Notes under the pieces: generated by a model
What the model saw: only the letters and a program-made list of their open reading frames with translations
The model's database searches: none
Told to the model about the DNA's origin: nothing
Source: Lacrimispora sphenoides JCM 1415
GTDB lineage: Bacteria > Bacillota > Clostridia > Lachnospirales > Lachnospiraceae
Reading direction: 5' to 3'
Length of the DNA stretch: 64,000 nt
Assembly: GCF_900105615.1 (NCBI RefSeq)
Contig: NZ_LT630003.1
Coordinates: forward strand, 930,001-994,000
Position numbers and translations under genes: made by a program
Part shown: piece by piece, positions 35,287 through 45,956 of the stretch
How the letters are laid out: each line of letters begins with the position of its first letter
Numbering within the stretch: the stretch's first letter is position 1

Positions 35287-36747
35287 ATGCTGATATTTGA
35301 AAAAGGACAGGATGGAAGAAAGATGAGCATTCTGCCGGAATGTGATGTGCCGGTGAGCCTGCCGGAAGAAGGCAGCCTTAGAAAAAAGAGCCTGAACCTT
35401 CCCCAAGTGTCTGAAAATGATATAAGCAGGCATTATACAGAAACAGCAAAAAAGGCATATGGTGTCAATGACGGCTTTTATCCTTTGGGTTCCTGCACCA
35501 TGAAATATAATCCCAAGATCAATGAAGACATAGCGGGTCTTCCTGGCTTTAAGCAGATTCATCCGCTGCAGCCGGAGCATACGGTACAGGGCTGCATGGA
35601 AGTATTAAAGACAGCAGAGAAGTACTTATGTGAGATCACTGGAATGAACCGTATGACCTTTCAGCCGGCAGCAGGAGCTCACGGGGAATTTACCGGACTT
35701 TTGCTGATAAAAGCATATCACGAAAGCCGCGGCGACAAAAAAAGAACAAAGATCATAGTACCGGATTCCGCCCATGGAACCAATCCTGCCAGTGCGACAA
35801 TGGTGGGCTATTCCGTAATCAGTATCCCGTCTGCAAAAGACGGGGGAGTGGATTTGGAGGAATTAAAAAAAGCGGTCGGGGAAGATACGGCCGGACTGAT
35901 GTTAACCAATCCCAATACATTAGGACTTTTTGATAAAAACATACTGGAGATTACAGAAATCGTTCATGAAGCCGGAGGACTTAACTACTATGACGGAGCT
36001 AACTTAAACGCCGTTATGGGCATGATTAGACCAGGTGACATGGGATTTGATGTGGTCCATTTAAATCTTCACAAGACATTCTCTACTCCTCACGGCGGCG
36101 GAGGCCCGGGCAGCGGGCCAGTTGGCTGCAAGGATCTACTGGCTGAATTTTTACCGGGCAGCATGGTGGAGGAAGATAAGGGATATACGTTTCATCATCC
36201 TGCCAGTACCATTGGACAGGTGAAAAGCTTTTATGGTAATTTTTTAATTGTGGTCAGAGCCATGACATATTTATTTATGCTTGGAAAGGAAGGCGTTCCG
36301 GAAGCCTCAAAGCATGCCGTATTAAACGCCAATTATATGATGGCGCAATTAAAGGATGTATATGATATGGCATACCAGGGACCCTGCATGCATGAATTTG
36401 TCATGAGCCTGGCAAGGCTTAAAAAAGAAACCGGTGTATCAGCCATGGATATAGCAAAAGGACTTTTGGACCATGGGATCCATCCGCCGACTATGTATTT
36501 CCCACTGATCGTACCAGAAGCTTTAATGGCAGAACCTACGGAAACAGAGTCAAAAGAAACCTTGGATGAAGTGATATCTGTATTGCGCAGCCTCCATGAA
36601 ACTGCAATGACTCATCCGGAAACTCTTCATCAGGCACCCATCCATACACCGGTCACCAGACTTGATGAAGTAAGAGCAGCCAGAAATCCAAAGTTAAAGT
36701 ACGACTTCTCAGATAAGGAAACAAATAAAGATGATACAGGAAATTAA
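35287..36747 (+). CDS. gcvPB: glycine dehydrogenase subunit 2
   Basis: This 486-residue C-terminal half of the P protein carries the PLP-binding Lys263 in HLNLHKTFSTPHGGGGPGSGP. GSCTMKYNPKINE and PDSAHGTNPASA are conserved. It starts four bases after gcvPA. Its last 17 bases overlap the lipoate ligase gene, suggesting translational coupling. Confidence 0.97.
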   Translation: MLIFEKGQDGRKMSILPECDVPVSLPEEGSLRKKSLNLPQVSENDISRHYTETAKKAYGVNDGFYPLGSCTMKYNPKINEDIAGLPGFKQIHPLQPEHTVQGCMEVLKTAEKYLCEITGMNRMTFQPAAGAHGEFTGLLLIKAYHESRGDKKRTKIIVPDSAHGTNPASATMVGYSVISIPSAKDGGVDLEELKKAVGEDTAGLMLTNPNTLGLFDKNILEITEIVHEAGGLNYYDGANLNAVMGMIRPGDMGFDVVHLNLHKTFSTPHGGGGPGSGPVGCKDLLAEFLPGSMVEEDKGYTFHHPASTIGQVKSFYGNFLIVVRAMTYLFMLGKEGVPEASKHAVLNANYMMAQLKDVYDMAYQGPCMHEFVMSLARLKKETGVSAMDIAKGLLDHGIHPPTMYFPLIVPEALMAEPTETESKETLDEVISVLRSLHETAMTHPETLHQAPIHTPVTRLDEVRAARNPKLKYDFSDKETNKDDTGN

Positions 36748-37729
36748 ATTTATAGACGGAAGCAGCCATGACCCGTATCTGAATCTTGCAATTGAGGAGT
36801 ATTTATTAGAAACAGCAGGGCGGGACACCTGTATCCTATACCTTTGGCAGAATGAAAATACCGTTGTAATCGGTAAAAACCAGAATCCATGGAAGGAATG
36901 CAGGATCCGGGAACTGGAGCAGGATGGCGGTCACTTGGTGAGAAGGCTTTCAGGAGGCGGCGCCGTATTCCATGACCTCGGCAATTTGAATTTTACGTTT
37001 CTTGTTAATAAGAATCATTATAATTTGGATAAACAGCTTGAGGTCATTTTAAATGGGGTCAGGAAACTGGGAATACATGCAGAAAAATCCGGACGAAATG
37101 ATATCACCGTATCAGACAGGAAGTTTTCCGGCAATGCCTTTTATACCAGAGGGGAGAAATGCTATCATCATGGGACCCTGCTGGTTCATGCAGATATGGA
37201 GAAGCTTTCCAAATACCTGCAGGTTTCAAAGGATAAGCTGGCATTAAAAGGAGTGGATTCCGTCAGATCCAGAGTAACCAATCTATCGGAATACCGGGCT
37301 GATTTAACCGTTGATATGCTAAAGGAAAAGCTTCTGGAAGCATTTGAGGAAACTTATGGACGTAAGGCGGTATTCTGCAGGCAGGAGGATTTAGACCAGG
37401 AAGCATTGTCTGAGGGAAGAAAGAAATTTTCTTCCTGGGATTGGCTGTACGGGCGCAACATGGATTTTCAGTACGAACTGTCCAAGCGTTTTGTTTGGGG
37501 AAATGTAATCTGGCAGATTCAGGTAAACAGCGGGATCATACAGGATCTGCAGTTGTTTTCCGATTCCATGGAACCGGATCTTATGGACCGGATCCCCGGA
37601 TATATAAAGGGAAGCAGATATGAGAATGAAGATATCTGCAATAAGCTGGATCAGGTGCCTACGGAAACCCAGGCCCAGTCGGCCATGATAAAAGACTTAA
37701 AAGAGTTTTTTGCTGCTGCAGAATTATAA
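36731..37729 (+). CDS. lplA: lipoate-protein ligase
   Basis: This 332-residue enzyme attaches lipoate to the H protein. The motifs NLAIEEYLL, WQNENTVVIGKNQNPW, RRLSGGGAVFHDLGNLNFTF and the lysine-containing HGTLLVHADMEKL are those of LplA. The C-terminal accessory domain is present. Its place in the gcv operon indicates lipoate scavenging for GcvH. It starts inside the end of gcvPB. Confidence 0.95.
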   Translation: MIQEIKFIDGSSHDPYLNLAIEEYLLETAGRDTCILYLWQNENTVVIGKNQNPWKECRIRELEQDGGHLVRRLSGGGAVFHDLGNLNFTFLVNKNHYNLDKQLEVILNGVRKLGIHAEKSGRNDITVSDRKFSGNAFYTRGEKCYHHGTLLVHADMEKLSKYLQVSKDKLALKGVDSVRSRVTNLSEYRADLTVDMLKEKLLEAFEETYGRKAVFCRQEDLDQEALSEGRKKFSSWDWLYGRNMDFQYELSKRFVWGNVIWQIQVNSGIIQDLQLFSDSMEPDLMDRIPGYIKGSRYENEDICNKLDQVPTETQAQSAMIKDLKEFFAAAEL

Positions 37730-37747
37730 AGACCAGGGAGGGATAGG

Positions 37748-39160
37748 ATGGAAGAACGATATGATCTGCTTGTTATTGGTGCAGGGCCCGGAGGATATGT
37801 AGCAGCGATTAAGGCTGCAAAGCTTGGAATGAAGACGGCTGTGATCGAAAACCGGGAAGTGGGCGGTACCTGCTTAAACCGCGGCTGCGTTCCTGCAAAG
37901 GCCATGCTGCATGCTGCCAAATTATATCAGGAGGTCCTGACAGGAGAGCGATTCGGAATCATCTCAAAAGAGGTGAGCTGTGATTATGGAAAAGTGATGT
38001 CCTATAAAAATGAAACTTCCGAAAGTCTCAGACTGGGTGTGGAACAGCTTCTTAAGGGAAATAAAATTGATCGGATACACGGGACTGGAACGCTGACCAA
38101 GGATGGAAGGGTCAGGGTCAAGACAGAGGAAGGGGAAGAACTCCTTCAGGCGAAACATATCCTGCTGGCAACAGGGTCGAAACCAGCCATTTTGCCTATA
38201 GAAGGAATCCGTCTTCCCGGTGTCATGACCAGCGATGAGCTGTTTCAGCTTGATCATGTACCGGAAAGCCTGATGATTATAGGCGGAGGAGTCATTGGGG
38301 TGGAGTTTGCCACCGTATTCGCTTCCTTTGGCTCCAAGGTCACCTTGCTGGAGGCGGAAGAAAGACTTCTGCCCGGTCTGGATAAAGAAATCTCACAGAA
38401 TTTAAAGCTGATTTTGAAAAAGAGAGGCGTTGACATTCATACCAGAGCCTTTGTCCGGAAAATTGAAAAAGAGGGCAGGAATTTTATCTGTACCTATGGG
38501 GAGATGGCAAAAGACAAAGAAAAGATTGAGGTCATAAAGACGCCATATCTGCTTTCTGCCACCGGACGCATACCCAATACGGACGGACTGCTGGAGGAAG
38601 GAACCCTGTTGGAAATGAACCGGGGCAGGATTGTGGTAAAGGAAAACTTTGAAACAAGTATGCCGGGTGTGTTTGCGATCGGAGACGTGATCGGAGGCAT
38701 CCAGCTGGCCCACGCTGCAAGCTCCCAGGGCATCTGTGCCGTGGAACTTATGAACGGAAGAGAGCCGTCCATTGATCTGTCGGTTATCCCGTCGTGTGTT
38801 TATACGGATCCTGAAATTGCATGTGTCGGTATAACAGAAGAGGAAGCAAAAGGGAAAGGAATTGAGACCGTTACCGGGAAAACCTTAACCCATGCCAACT
38901 GTAAATCCTTTATAACAAAGGAAGAGAGAGGCTTTGTTAAAGTTGTAACAGATAAGGAATCGGGCGCATTGCTGGGAGCACAGATGATGTGCGCCAGAGC
39001 TACGGATATGATTGGAGAGATGGGAACTGCCATTACCAATAAACTTACTGCAGAGCAGATTTTAAAAGCTATGAGGGCTCATCCTACCTATAATGAATCC
39101 GTAGGGGAAGCGCTTGAGGATTGTATTGGCGGAGCGATTCATACGCTGCCTCGCAGGTGA
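37748..39160 (+). CDS. lpdA: dihydrolipoyl dehydrogenase (L protein)
   Basis: This 470-residue flavoprotein re-oxidises dihydrolipoyl-GcvH with NAD. It has the FAD motif GAGPGGYVAA, redox pair in GGTCLNRGCVPAK (Cys42, Cys47), NAD motif GGGVIGVEFA and the C-terminal catalytic His in AHPTYNESVGEALED. The full glycine cleavage set is thus self-contained in one operon. A terminator follows. Confidence 0.96.
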   Translation: MEERYDLLVIGAGPGGYVAAIKAAKLGMKTAVIENREVGGTCLNRGCVPAKAMLHAAKLYQEVLTGERFGIISKEVSCDYGKVMSYKNETSESLRLGVEQLLKGNKIDRIHGTGTLTKDGRVRVKTEEGEELLQAKHILLATGSKPAILPIEGIRLPGVMTSDELFQLDHVPESLMIIGGGVIGVEFATVFASFGSKVTLLEAEERLLPGLDKEISQNLKLILKKRGVDIHTRAFVRKIEKEGRNFICTYGEMAKDKEKIEVIKTPYLLSATGRIPNTDGLLEEGTLLEMNRGRIVVKENFETSMPGVFAIGDVIGGIQLAHAASSQGICAVELMNGREPSIDLSVIPSCVYTDPEIACVGITEEEAKGKGIETVTGKTLTHANCKSFITKEERGFVKVVTDKESGALLGAQMMCARATDMIGEMGTAITNKLTAEQILKAMRAHPTYNESVGEALEDCIGGAIHTLPRR

Positions 39161-39231
39161 TTCGTTTCAGGAATTTTAGCTATATTTATTAAATAGGAAG
39201 GTCACCTGGTAAAAATTTAGGATCAATAATG

Positions 39232-39266
39232 AAGGTACATTTTCTGTTAAGAAGATGTACCTTTTA
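39232..39266 (+). terminator. terminator of the gcv operon
   Basis: AAGGTACAT (39232-39240) pairs with ATGTACCTT (39255-39263), then TTTATT. Confidence 0.75.
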
Positions 39267-39417
39267 TTAATGCTGTAAGTGTATTGCTTTGTTTTCAAAC
39301 TCCACTATGGTATAATGGTTTATCAGAAAACACATTGCAAAACAGCAGAAAATATCATGCAGCCCCTCCATTGTTTCGGTAAACTAAAGAAAACGAATAC
39401 AAGGAGGAATCAATACT

Positions 39418-40536
39418 ATGCTAAAAATACAAACCTATACCGCAGAACTTGTCGGTACAAGCTATGAAATTGGATATCAGTTTGGAAAATTGACCGCTGC
39501 AATTCCGCAGCTGCAAGCAACACATACTGCCGGAATGGAGGACTTTGGACTAAAGCAGGCTGAGGAGGCGGCAAAACTTTTTGACCGCTGGTGTCCCGGT
39601 CTCACAGAAGAGCTTTGCGGTTTTGCTGATGCGCTGAAGGTAAAACCTGAGCAGGTGTTTTTTTACGGAATGACCTATCTGCTACCACGGTGCAGTCATA
39701 TTGCACTGCTGCCAAGCCGTACTGCCGAGAGGAAACCCCTGCTCGCCCGCAACTATGAGTTCAGTCACGAAGCTGAGGATTTCTGTCTGATTAAAACCAG
39801 CGTGACAGGAAAATACTCGCATATGGGTACCAGCGTACTCCACTTCGGACGGGATGATGGCTTTAACGAACACGGCCTCGCCGTCACGATGAGTTCCTGT
39901 GGCTTTCCGGTAGGGGCTCTTCCATATATGCGATCACCGAAGTTTAAAGGTCTCCAGTTTTGGGCGGTTACCCGCGCTCTGCTGGAAAATTGTAAGGACG
40001 TAATGGAATCACTCGAATATCTGGAAGGCATGCCCATCGCCTACAACCTCAACATGCTTCTGCTAGATAAGGCAGGCAATGCCGCTCTGGTAGAAACGAT
40101 GGATGGCCGCACTGCTGTCAAGCAGATTAATCCAGATTCCCAAGAGCAGATGCTGTATGCTACAAACCATGCACTTTTTCCAGATCTTCAGTCGATGGAA
40201 CCACAGGTGATGGCGCATTCAGCAAGACGATACGAATTTATCGAAAAAAAGATTGCACATAAAAGCGAAATAACGCAAGCACAGCTCAAGGAAATGCTGT
40301 TGGCTAAGTATCCGGAAGGCCTATGCTGTCATTACTTTGAAGAGTATTTCGGAACCACTAAGAGCATGGTGATTTCGCCATCAGATGGTATCATTAACCT
40401 TTGCTGGGGTGGCCGATCCGAAAATGGCTGGCATACCTATGATATTAACAAACCATTAGAAGATGGTATGCAAGCTGTGGAGATCAATTTGGAGAAAGCG
40501 GTACCAGGCACTTACGATTGGCAGCCGCTGACTTAA
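39418..40536 (+). CDS. C45-type Ntn amidohydrolase/acyltransferase
   Basis: This 372-residue protein resembles the linear-amide C-N hydrolase / acyl-CoA:6-APA acyltransferase group. Cys92 in LPRCSHI is the likely autoproteolytic nucleophile, followed by LLARNYEFS, the RN-x-(D/E) motif that forms the pocket, then NEHGLAVTMSS and NHALFPD. The segment before Cys92 could be a propeptide. Penicillin acylase- or bile-salt-hydrolase-like chemistry is possible; the substrate is unknown. AAGGAGG precedes the start. An AraC/GyrI-like regulator follows 19 bases on. Confidence 0.8.
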   Translation: MLKIQTYTAELVGTSYEIGYQFGKLTAAIPQLQATHTAGMEDFGLKQAEEAAKLFDRWCPGLTEELCGFADALKVKPEQVFFYGMTYLLPRCSHIALLPSRTAERKPLLARNYEFSHEAEDFCLIKTSVTGKYSHMGTSVLHFGRDDGFNEHGLAVTMSSCGFPVGALPYMRSPKFKGLQFWAVTRALLENCKDVMESLEYLEGMPIAYNLNMLLLDKAGNAALVETMDGRTAVKQINPDSQEQMLYATNHALFPDLQSMEPQVMAHSARRYEFIEKKIAHKSEITQAQLKEMLLAKYPEGLCCHYFEEYFGTTKSMVISPSDGIINLCWGGRSENGWHTYDINKPLEDGMQAVEINLEKAVPGTYDWQPLT

Positions 40537-40555
40537 AATCGGAAGGAGGATTGCT

Positions 40556-41431
40556 GTGAATTATCGAAAATCATTGGAGCAGGCGGTTATATACATTGAA
40601 AACCATCTGGGATACAATATCATGGTCGAGGATGTGGCAAAGGCTGCCGGATATTCTTATTATCATCTAAATCGACAATTCACAGCGATCCTGGGTGAAA
40701 GTATAGGCAGCTACATCAAGAAGCGCCGTTTGGCTGACGCATCAAAGAAGCTTCTCTATACCGACCTTAAAATTATAGATATTGCGATTGAATACGGTTT
40801 TGATTCTCCGGAAGCTTTTAGCCGTGCATTTAAAGCAATCTATAAGGTCAGTCCTCAGAGCTATCGTCAAAACCGTCTGGACATCTTCATCGGCGGTAAG
40901 GAACGTTTGGATACAGGATTGTTGGATCATCTGGCCCGTAATGTGACTGTCCATCCGCGGATAGTTGAACTGTCGGAGATCAAGGTCGCGGGGATTCGGG
41001 GAGAAACCACCTTGCGAGACAACCGTCTGCGAGAACTATGGGATAGGGCTAATTCTCTATATAGACTAATTCCCAACCGAATCCCAGGCGGGAGATCCTT
41101 CGGTATCTGCGAGGCATGTGCAGAAAATACGCTGTACACCATGAATGACGATATCCTTTTCACCGAAGTAGCGGGAACGGAAGTATCGTCTTTTGAGGGA
41201 CTAACCGAATCCTTTGTACAGAAGGTAATCCCTGGGGGACGCTATGCGGTTTTTACACACCGAGGTACTCTGCGGATGCTGCCTCAGACCTTTGACTACA
41301 TCTGGAGCACATGGTTTCTCACCACAAAAGAAGAATTAGACTGGCGGGAGGACTTCGAGCTTTATGATGATCGCTTCCTAGGATATGATCATCCGGACTC
41401 TGAAGTGGAATTGTATATTCCAGTAAGATAG
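40556..41431 (+). CDS. AraC regulator with GyrI-like effector domain
   Basis: This 291-residue protein has an N-terminal AraC double HTH (YIENHLGYNIMVEDVAKAAGYSYYHLNRQF; EYGFDSPEAFSRAFKAIYKVSPQSYR). Its C-terminal domain from about residue 135 has the GyrI/Rob fold pattern (VAGIRGETTL, VIPGGRYAVFTHRGT, VELYIPV) that binds small hydrophobic molecules. The start is GTG with AAGGAGG. It is probably cotranscribed with the C45-type hydrolase. Confidence 0.9.
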   Translation: MNYRKSLEQAVIYIENHLGYNIMVEDVAKAAGYSYYHLNRQFTAILGESIGSYIKKRRLADASKKLLYTDLKIIDIAIEYGFDSPEAFSRAFKAIYKVSPQSYRQNRLDIFIGGKERLDTGLLDHLARNVTVHPRIVELSEIKVAGIRGETTLRDNRLRELWDRANSLYRLIPNRIPGGRSFGICEACAENTLYTMNDDILFTEVAGTEVSSFEGLTESFVQKVIPGGRYAVFTHRGTLRMLPQTFDYIWSTWFLTTKEELDWREDFELYDDRFLGYDHPDSEVELYIPVR

Positions 41432-41486
41432 ACAGCTGCGAACAGTGGCTATTCCGAACGCTCTTGCGAGTTAATTTCTTAGTTTA

Positions 41487-41532
41487 ACGGTCATTATGCA
41501 TGGTATAAATCCAGTGCATAATGACCGTTTTT
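41487..41532. terminator. bidirectional terminator between convergent AraC genes
   Basis: A perfect 14-bp stem, ACGGTCATTATGCA with TGCATAATGACCGT, is followed by five T on the plus strand. Confidence 0.85.
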
Positions 41533-41557
41533 GGATTCGGTCCGCAGGGTTTTGTAG

Positions 41558-42424
41558 TTATGGCATAAGTTCCTTAAAATACTGTCTGGGTGATTTCCCT
41601 TTGTATTTCTTGAAAGTCTTAATGAAATAACTGATATCATTAAATCCGCAGGAAAGGGAGATTTCTGTTATGGAGTCATTGGTGGTTATCAGCTGATAGC
41701 AGGCCCGTTCAATGCGATAATAATTTACATAATCGATAGGCGTCCGGGAAGTCATTTCGAAGAAGAAACGGCAGAAATATTTAGGAGACATTCCGGCAAT
41801 TTTTGCCAGATCATTCAGTTCTATTTTATTGGAGTAATTATGATCAATATAATCCAATACATTTTTTAAAAGGTAAATGTTCTTGTGTTTGGAACGTTCC
41901 GCCTGGTCAGGGATGACATAACGGTTTTCTGAATAGATATACCCTATGATCTGATTTAATAACCCAACGGCAATTAACTCCTGTCTGGCCGTGATACACC
42001 CCATAATCTGAAAGGAATCTTCCATGAGGGAATAGATTTTGTTCTTTGGATCATATGGATAGTATTCATCTAATCTCAGTTCAAATCTATTTAATTTGTC
42101 CAAAAAGGGAGAAGCAAAGGATTTGCCCAACAGGAGGCTGCAGGGGAAAACGATGCACTCATAAGTACAGTCATGAGGTATGCCTCCGTGCAGACAGCCG
42201 CTGTTGACGATGAGGATATCTCCAGGCAGGGCGAGCCGGCTATTCTCATCAATCGTCACCTCGAACTCCCCTTCTATAATATGAATAAGTTCCAGCTCTT
42301 CATGCCAGTGATAGGGCATTGTATATTGCGGATGCAGATGATTTACATAGTAATAGCCAACAGGAAATTCAGATGTACCGTGACTTTTGTTTTCTTTGTA
42401 TTTAATATATTGCATGGCTTTCAC
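41558..42424 (-). CDS. AraC regulator, probably of the fucose operon
   Basis: This 288-residue protein has an N-terminal cupin (HPQYTMPYHWHEELELIHIIEGEFEVTID) and a C-terminal AraC HTH pair (NKIELNDLAKIAGMSPKYFCRFFFEMTSRTPIDYV; CGFNDISYFIKTFKKYKGKSPRQYF). It is divergent from fucI with a 245-base spacer, the usual setting of a local sugar-responsive activator. Confidence 0.92.
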   Translation of the reverse strand: MKAMQYIKYKENKSHGTSEFPVGYYYVNHLHPQYTMPYHWHEELELIHIIEGEFEVTIDENSRLALPGDILIVNSGCLHGGIPHDCTYECIVFPCSLLLGKSFASPFLDKLNRFELRLDEYYPYDPKNKIYSLMEDSFQIMGCITARQELIAVGLLNQIIGYIYSENRYVIPDQAERSKHKNIYLLKNVLDYIDHNYSNKIELNDLAKIAGMSPKYFCRFFFEMTSRTPIDYVNYYRIERACYQLITTNDSITEISLSCGFNDISYFIKTFKKYKGKSPRQYFKELMP

Positions 42425-42624
42425 CTCTTTCGATCTGATGTTGAGTGAAGGTCAATAGTTATTATTGGTATACAGTAAGCAAACAGTAATATCTGTAATA
42501 TCTTTTGATATTATAATACCAACAGAATTAAAAAATCAACGATATTTTAAATAAACATATGAATATTATCATACTTTTTGCAAATATCAGCCAAGAATCA
42601 TCGGGTACAATATGATACACTACA

Positions 42625-42647
42625 GTTAGAAATAATCGTTTTCTAAC
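42625..42647. promoter_or_regulatory. dyad GTTAGAAA-N7-TTTCTAAC before fucI
   Basis: A perfect 8+8 bp inverted repeat about 23 bases before fucI. A TACAAT at 42606-42611 lies just upstream. It could be an operator or a leader hairpin. Confidence 0.45.
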
Positions 42648-42669
42648 GCAAATAGAAGGAGGAAGGAAT

Positions 42670-44463
42670 ATGGCAGTGAGCAGATTAATTGGAAGTTACC
42701 CGGTGATAGGTATTCGGCCTGTAATTGATGGAAGAAGAGGATACTTAAAAGTAAGAGAATCGCTGGAAGACCAGACCATGAATATGGCTAAGGCAGCGGC
42801 AGAATTGTTTCAAAGTAACATTTGTTATTCCAATGGAGAGCCTGTAAACGTGGTGATTGCAGATACCACCATTGGGGGTGTGGGCGAAGCAGCCGCTTGC
42901 GCGGATAAATTCCGCAGGGCAGGTGTGGATATTACCTTGACGGTGACCCCATGCTGGTGTTATGGGGCAGAGACAATGGATATGGACACGAAAACCATTA
43001 AAGGGGTATGGGGACTTAATGGAACAGAGCGTCCGGGTGCTGTATATTTGGCTTCGGTACTGGCGACTCATGCTCAGAAAGGCCTTCCTGCTTTTGGGAT
43101 TTATGGACATGATGTGCAGGACGCTGATGAAACAGGGATACCTGAGGATGTGAAAGAAAAGCTGCTCCGCTTCGGCCGTGCAGCCGTGGCTGTGGCTACC
43201 ATGAGAGGAAAATCCTATCTCCAGATTGGTTCTATCTGTATGGGAATCGGCGGATCCATCATTGATCCATCTTTCATAGAAGAATACTTAGGCATGAGAG
43301 TTGAATCTGTGGATGAAGTGGAGATCATCCGGAGGATGGCAGAAGGCATTTATGATAAAGAAGAATTTGACAGGGCGCTGGCATGGACAAAGAAAAATTG
43401 TGTGATAGGCTTTGACAAAAACCCGGAAGCGGTACAAAAGAGTCAGGAAGAAACAGAGAAAGACTGGGAATTTGTAGTAAAGATGATGTGCATTATCAAG
43501 GATCTGATGAATGGCAATCCGAATCTGGAAAAAGGCTTCGAAGAAGAATCCTTAGGCCACAATGCAATTGCTGCAGGTTTTCAGGGACAGCGTCAGTGGA
43601 CGGATTTCTATCCCAATGGCGACTTTGCCGAGGCCATGCTTAATAGTTCCTTTGATTGGAATGGCGCCAGGGAACCATACATATTGGCTACAGAAAATGA
43701 TGTCTTAAATGGGATCGGTATGCTATTTTTAAAGCTTCTTACCAATCGGGCACAGATTTTCGCTGATGTTCGTACCTACTGGAGTGAAGCAGCCGTAAAA
43801 CGTGTCACAGGCTATAACCTGGAAGGACGGTCAAAAGAAGCCGACGGGTTCCTGCATTTAATAAATTCCGGTGCCGCTTGTTTGGATGCCAGTGGAAAGG
43901 CTGTGGATAAAAGCGGAAACCGCATGATAAAGCCTTGGTTTGAGGTGACGGAAGAAGACCAAAAACAGATATTGGAAGCGACCACATGGAATCAGGCTGA
44001 TTTCGGATATTTTAGAGGCGGCGGATTTTCTTCCCGTTTTCTTACTGACTGTGAGATGCCAGTGACCATGATCCGTTTAAACCTGGTCAAAGGCCTTGGG
44101 CCATCTCTGCAGATTGCAGAGGGGTATACGGTTCATCTGCCGGAGGAAGTGTCGGATATTCTTTGGAAGAGAACTGATTATACCTGGCCTTGTACCTGGT
44201 TTACTCCAATTATCACAGGCCAGGGCGCATTTACAAGTGCTTATGACCTGATGAATAACTGGGGCGCAAATCATGGGGCAATCAGTTATGGACATGTGGG
44301 AGCTGACCTGATCACCTTGTGTTCCATATTAAGAATCCCTGTCAGCTTGCATAATGTTCCGGAAGAAAAGATCTTTCGGCCGGCTGCATGGAATGCTTTT
44401 GGTATGGATAAAGAGGGGCAGGATTACCGGGCATGCCAGACATACGGTCCTCTTTATAAATAA
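42670..44463 (+). CDS. fucI: L-fucose isomerase
   Basis: This 597-residue Mn-dependent enzyme converts L-fucose to L-fuculose. [48 protein letters not shown] and [22 protein letters not shown] are family signatures, and the length is standard. AGGAGG lies upstream. It is the first gene of fucI-fucK-fucA-fucU. No fucose permease gene is in the cluster. Confidence 0.96.
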   Translation: MAVSRLIGSYPVIGIRPVIDGRRGYLKVRESLEDQTMNMAKAAAELFQSNICYSNGEPVNVVIADTTIGGVGEAAACADKFRRAGVDITLTVTPCWCYGAETMDMDTKTIKGVWGLNGTERPGAVYLASVLATHAQKGLPAFGIYGHDVQDADETGIPEDVKEKLLRFGRAAVAVATMRGKSYLQIGSICMGIGGSIIDPSFIEEYLGMRVESVDEVEIIRRMAEGIYDKEEFDRALAWTKKNCVIGFDKNPEAVQKSQEETEKDWEFVVKMMCIIKDLMNGNPNLEKGFEEESLGHNAIAAGFQGQRQWTDFYPNGDFAEAMLNSSFDWNGAREPYILATENDVLNGIGMLFLKLLTNRAQIFADVRTYWSEAAVKRVTGYNLEGRSKEADGFLHLINSGAACLDASGKAVDKSGNRMIKPWFEVTEEDQKQILEATTWNQADFGYFRGGGFSSRFLTDCEMPVTMIRLNLVKGLGPSLQIAEGYTVHLPEEVSDILWKRTDYTWPCTWFTPIITGQGAFTSAYDLMNNWGANHGAISYGHVGADLITLCSILRIPVSLHNVPEEKIFRPAAWNAFGMDKEGQDYRACQTYGPLYK

Positions 44464-44476
44464 GATGGGGGAAAAT

Positions 44477-45943
44477 ATGGCTCAAAAACAAGTATTGGCA
44501 GCGGATCTTGGAGCATCCAGCGGGCGGGTCATGGCAGGGAGATATGATGGCAGACGAATCACATTAGAAACGATCCATCGTTTTTCAAATGATCCGGTCA
44601 CTATGGGGGATACGATGTACTGGGATTTTCCCCGATTGTTTTATGAGATAAAACACGGACTTTTAAAGGCCAAAAGCTATGGCGGATTTGGCAGTATCGG
44701 AATTGATACATGGGGTGTGGATTATGGACTTCTTGATTCTAGGGGAAGGCTCCTGGGCAATCCGGTCCATTACCGGGATAACCGTACGGAAGGCTATCTT
44801 AAAAAAAGTGAACAGATGATCGATAAAAAAAGATTTTATGAAATTACGGGTAATCAGTTCATGGAAATCAACACGGCGTTTCAGCTTCTTTCATACCATG
44901 CGGATTCGCCCGAACTCCTTAAGCAGGCAGACTCCCTTTTACTAATGCCGGATTTATTCCGCTATTTTCTTTCAGGGGAGAAAAATAGTGAATGCTCCAT
45001 CGCATCAACAACCCAGCTTTTTGATATGAGGGAAAAACAATGGTCATGGGAAGTGATAAAGCGGCTTAATCTGCCGGAAAGATTGTTCACACCTCTGGTA
45101 CCTTGGGGAGCCGTAACCGGAAAAGTAAGCAGCCAGGTCTGCGAAGAGCTTGGAATACTGCCGGCGAATGTCATTGCAGTCGCCGGCCATGATACACAGA
45201 GCGCTATGGCAGCAATTCCGACACAGGAGAAAGATTATATCTTTCTAAGCTGCGGAACCTGGTCCATTTTGGGAACAGAACTTGATTCACCGGTAATCAG
45301 CGAAAAGTCGCTGAAATATAACATAACAAATGAGCTTGGGGTGGAGGGAAAGTATTCGTTCCTTAAAAATATCATTGGACTTTGGCTGGTACAGGAAAGC
45401 CAGAGACAGTGGCTCCGGGAAGGAAAGAACTACGATTTTGCCGGGTTGGAAGAGATGGCTTTTAAGGCTGATATATTAAAAAGTTTTATTACGCCGGACG
45501 CTCCGGAATTTCTTCCTCCAGGTGATGTACCAGAACGGATCCGCAGCTTTTGCAGAAAAACCGGTCAGCCGGTACCGGAGACAGAAGGGGAAATCATTTG
45601 CTGCATAAACCAAAGTCTGGCTATGGCCTATAGGAAAGCTCTTGATGAAATTGCAGAGTGTACGGGAAAAACATATTCCATGATTTATCTTGTGGGAGGA
45701 GGCGCTCAGAGCAGGCTGCTTTGCCAGATGACTGCTGACGCCTGTAACTGCACGGTGGTTGCCGGTCCAATCGAAGCAACTGCATTTGGTAATGTGATGG
45801 TCCAGTATATAGCGGATCATGAGTTTTCGGATTTGCAGCAAGCAAGAAAGGTGCTGGCAGAATCTGTGGAGCCGGTCCTATATGAACCAAAGCATACAGA
45901 TCGGTGGGAAGAGGCGTATCAGTGGTACCGCGGGAATCTCTAA
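44477..45943 (+). CDS. fucK: L-fuculokinase (rhamnulokinase-like FGGY kinase)
   Basis: This 488-residue FGGY sugar kinase has AADLGASSGRVMAG, GIDTWGVDYGLLD, VAGHDTQSAM and the C-terminal GGGAQSRLLCQMTAD. Sequence style is closer to RhaB, but the setting between fucI and a class II aldolase points to L-fuculose. ATG at 44477 is preferred because GGGGG lies at the right distance; the frame extends upstream into fucI. Confidence 0.9.
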   Translation: MAQKQVLAADLGASSGRVMAGRYDGRRITLETIHRFSNDPVTMGDTMYWDFPRLFYEIKHGLLKAKSYGGFGSIGIDTWGVDYGLLDSRGRLLGNPVHYRDNRTEGYLKKSEQMIDKKRFYEITGNQFMEINTAFQLLSYHADSPELLKQADSLLLMPDLFRYFLSGEKNSECSIASTTQLFDMREKQWSWEVIKRLNLPERLFTPLVPWGAVTGKVSSQVCEELGILPANVIAVAGHDTQSAMAAIPTQEKDYIFLSCGTWSILGTELDSPVISEKSLKYNITNELGVEGKYSFLKNIIGLWLVQESQRQWLREGKNYDFAGLEEMAFKADILKSFITPDAPEFLPPGDVPERIRSFCRKTGQPVPETEGEIICCINQSLAMAYRKALDEIAECTGKTYSMIYLVGGGAQSRLLCQMTADACNCTVVAGPIEATAFGNVMVQYIADHEFSDLQQARKVLAESVEPVLYEPKHTDRWEEAYQWYRGNL

Positions 45944-45956
45944 GAAAGGAAGAACG

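Noticed and set aside
39279..39467. 62-codon ORF upstream of the C45-type gene
   Set aside because: It overlaps the start of the supported gene in another frame and has no ribosome site or recognisable sequence.
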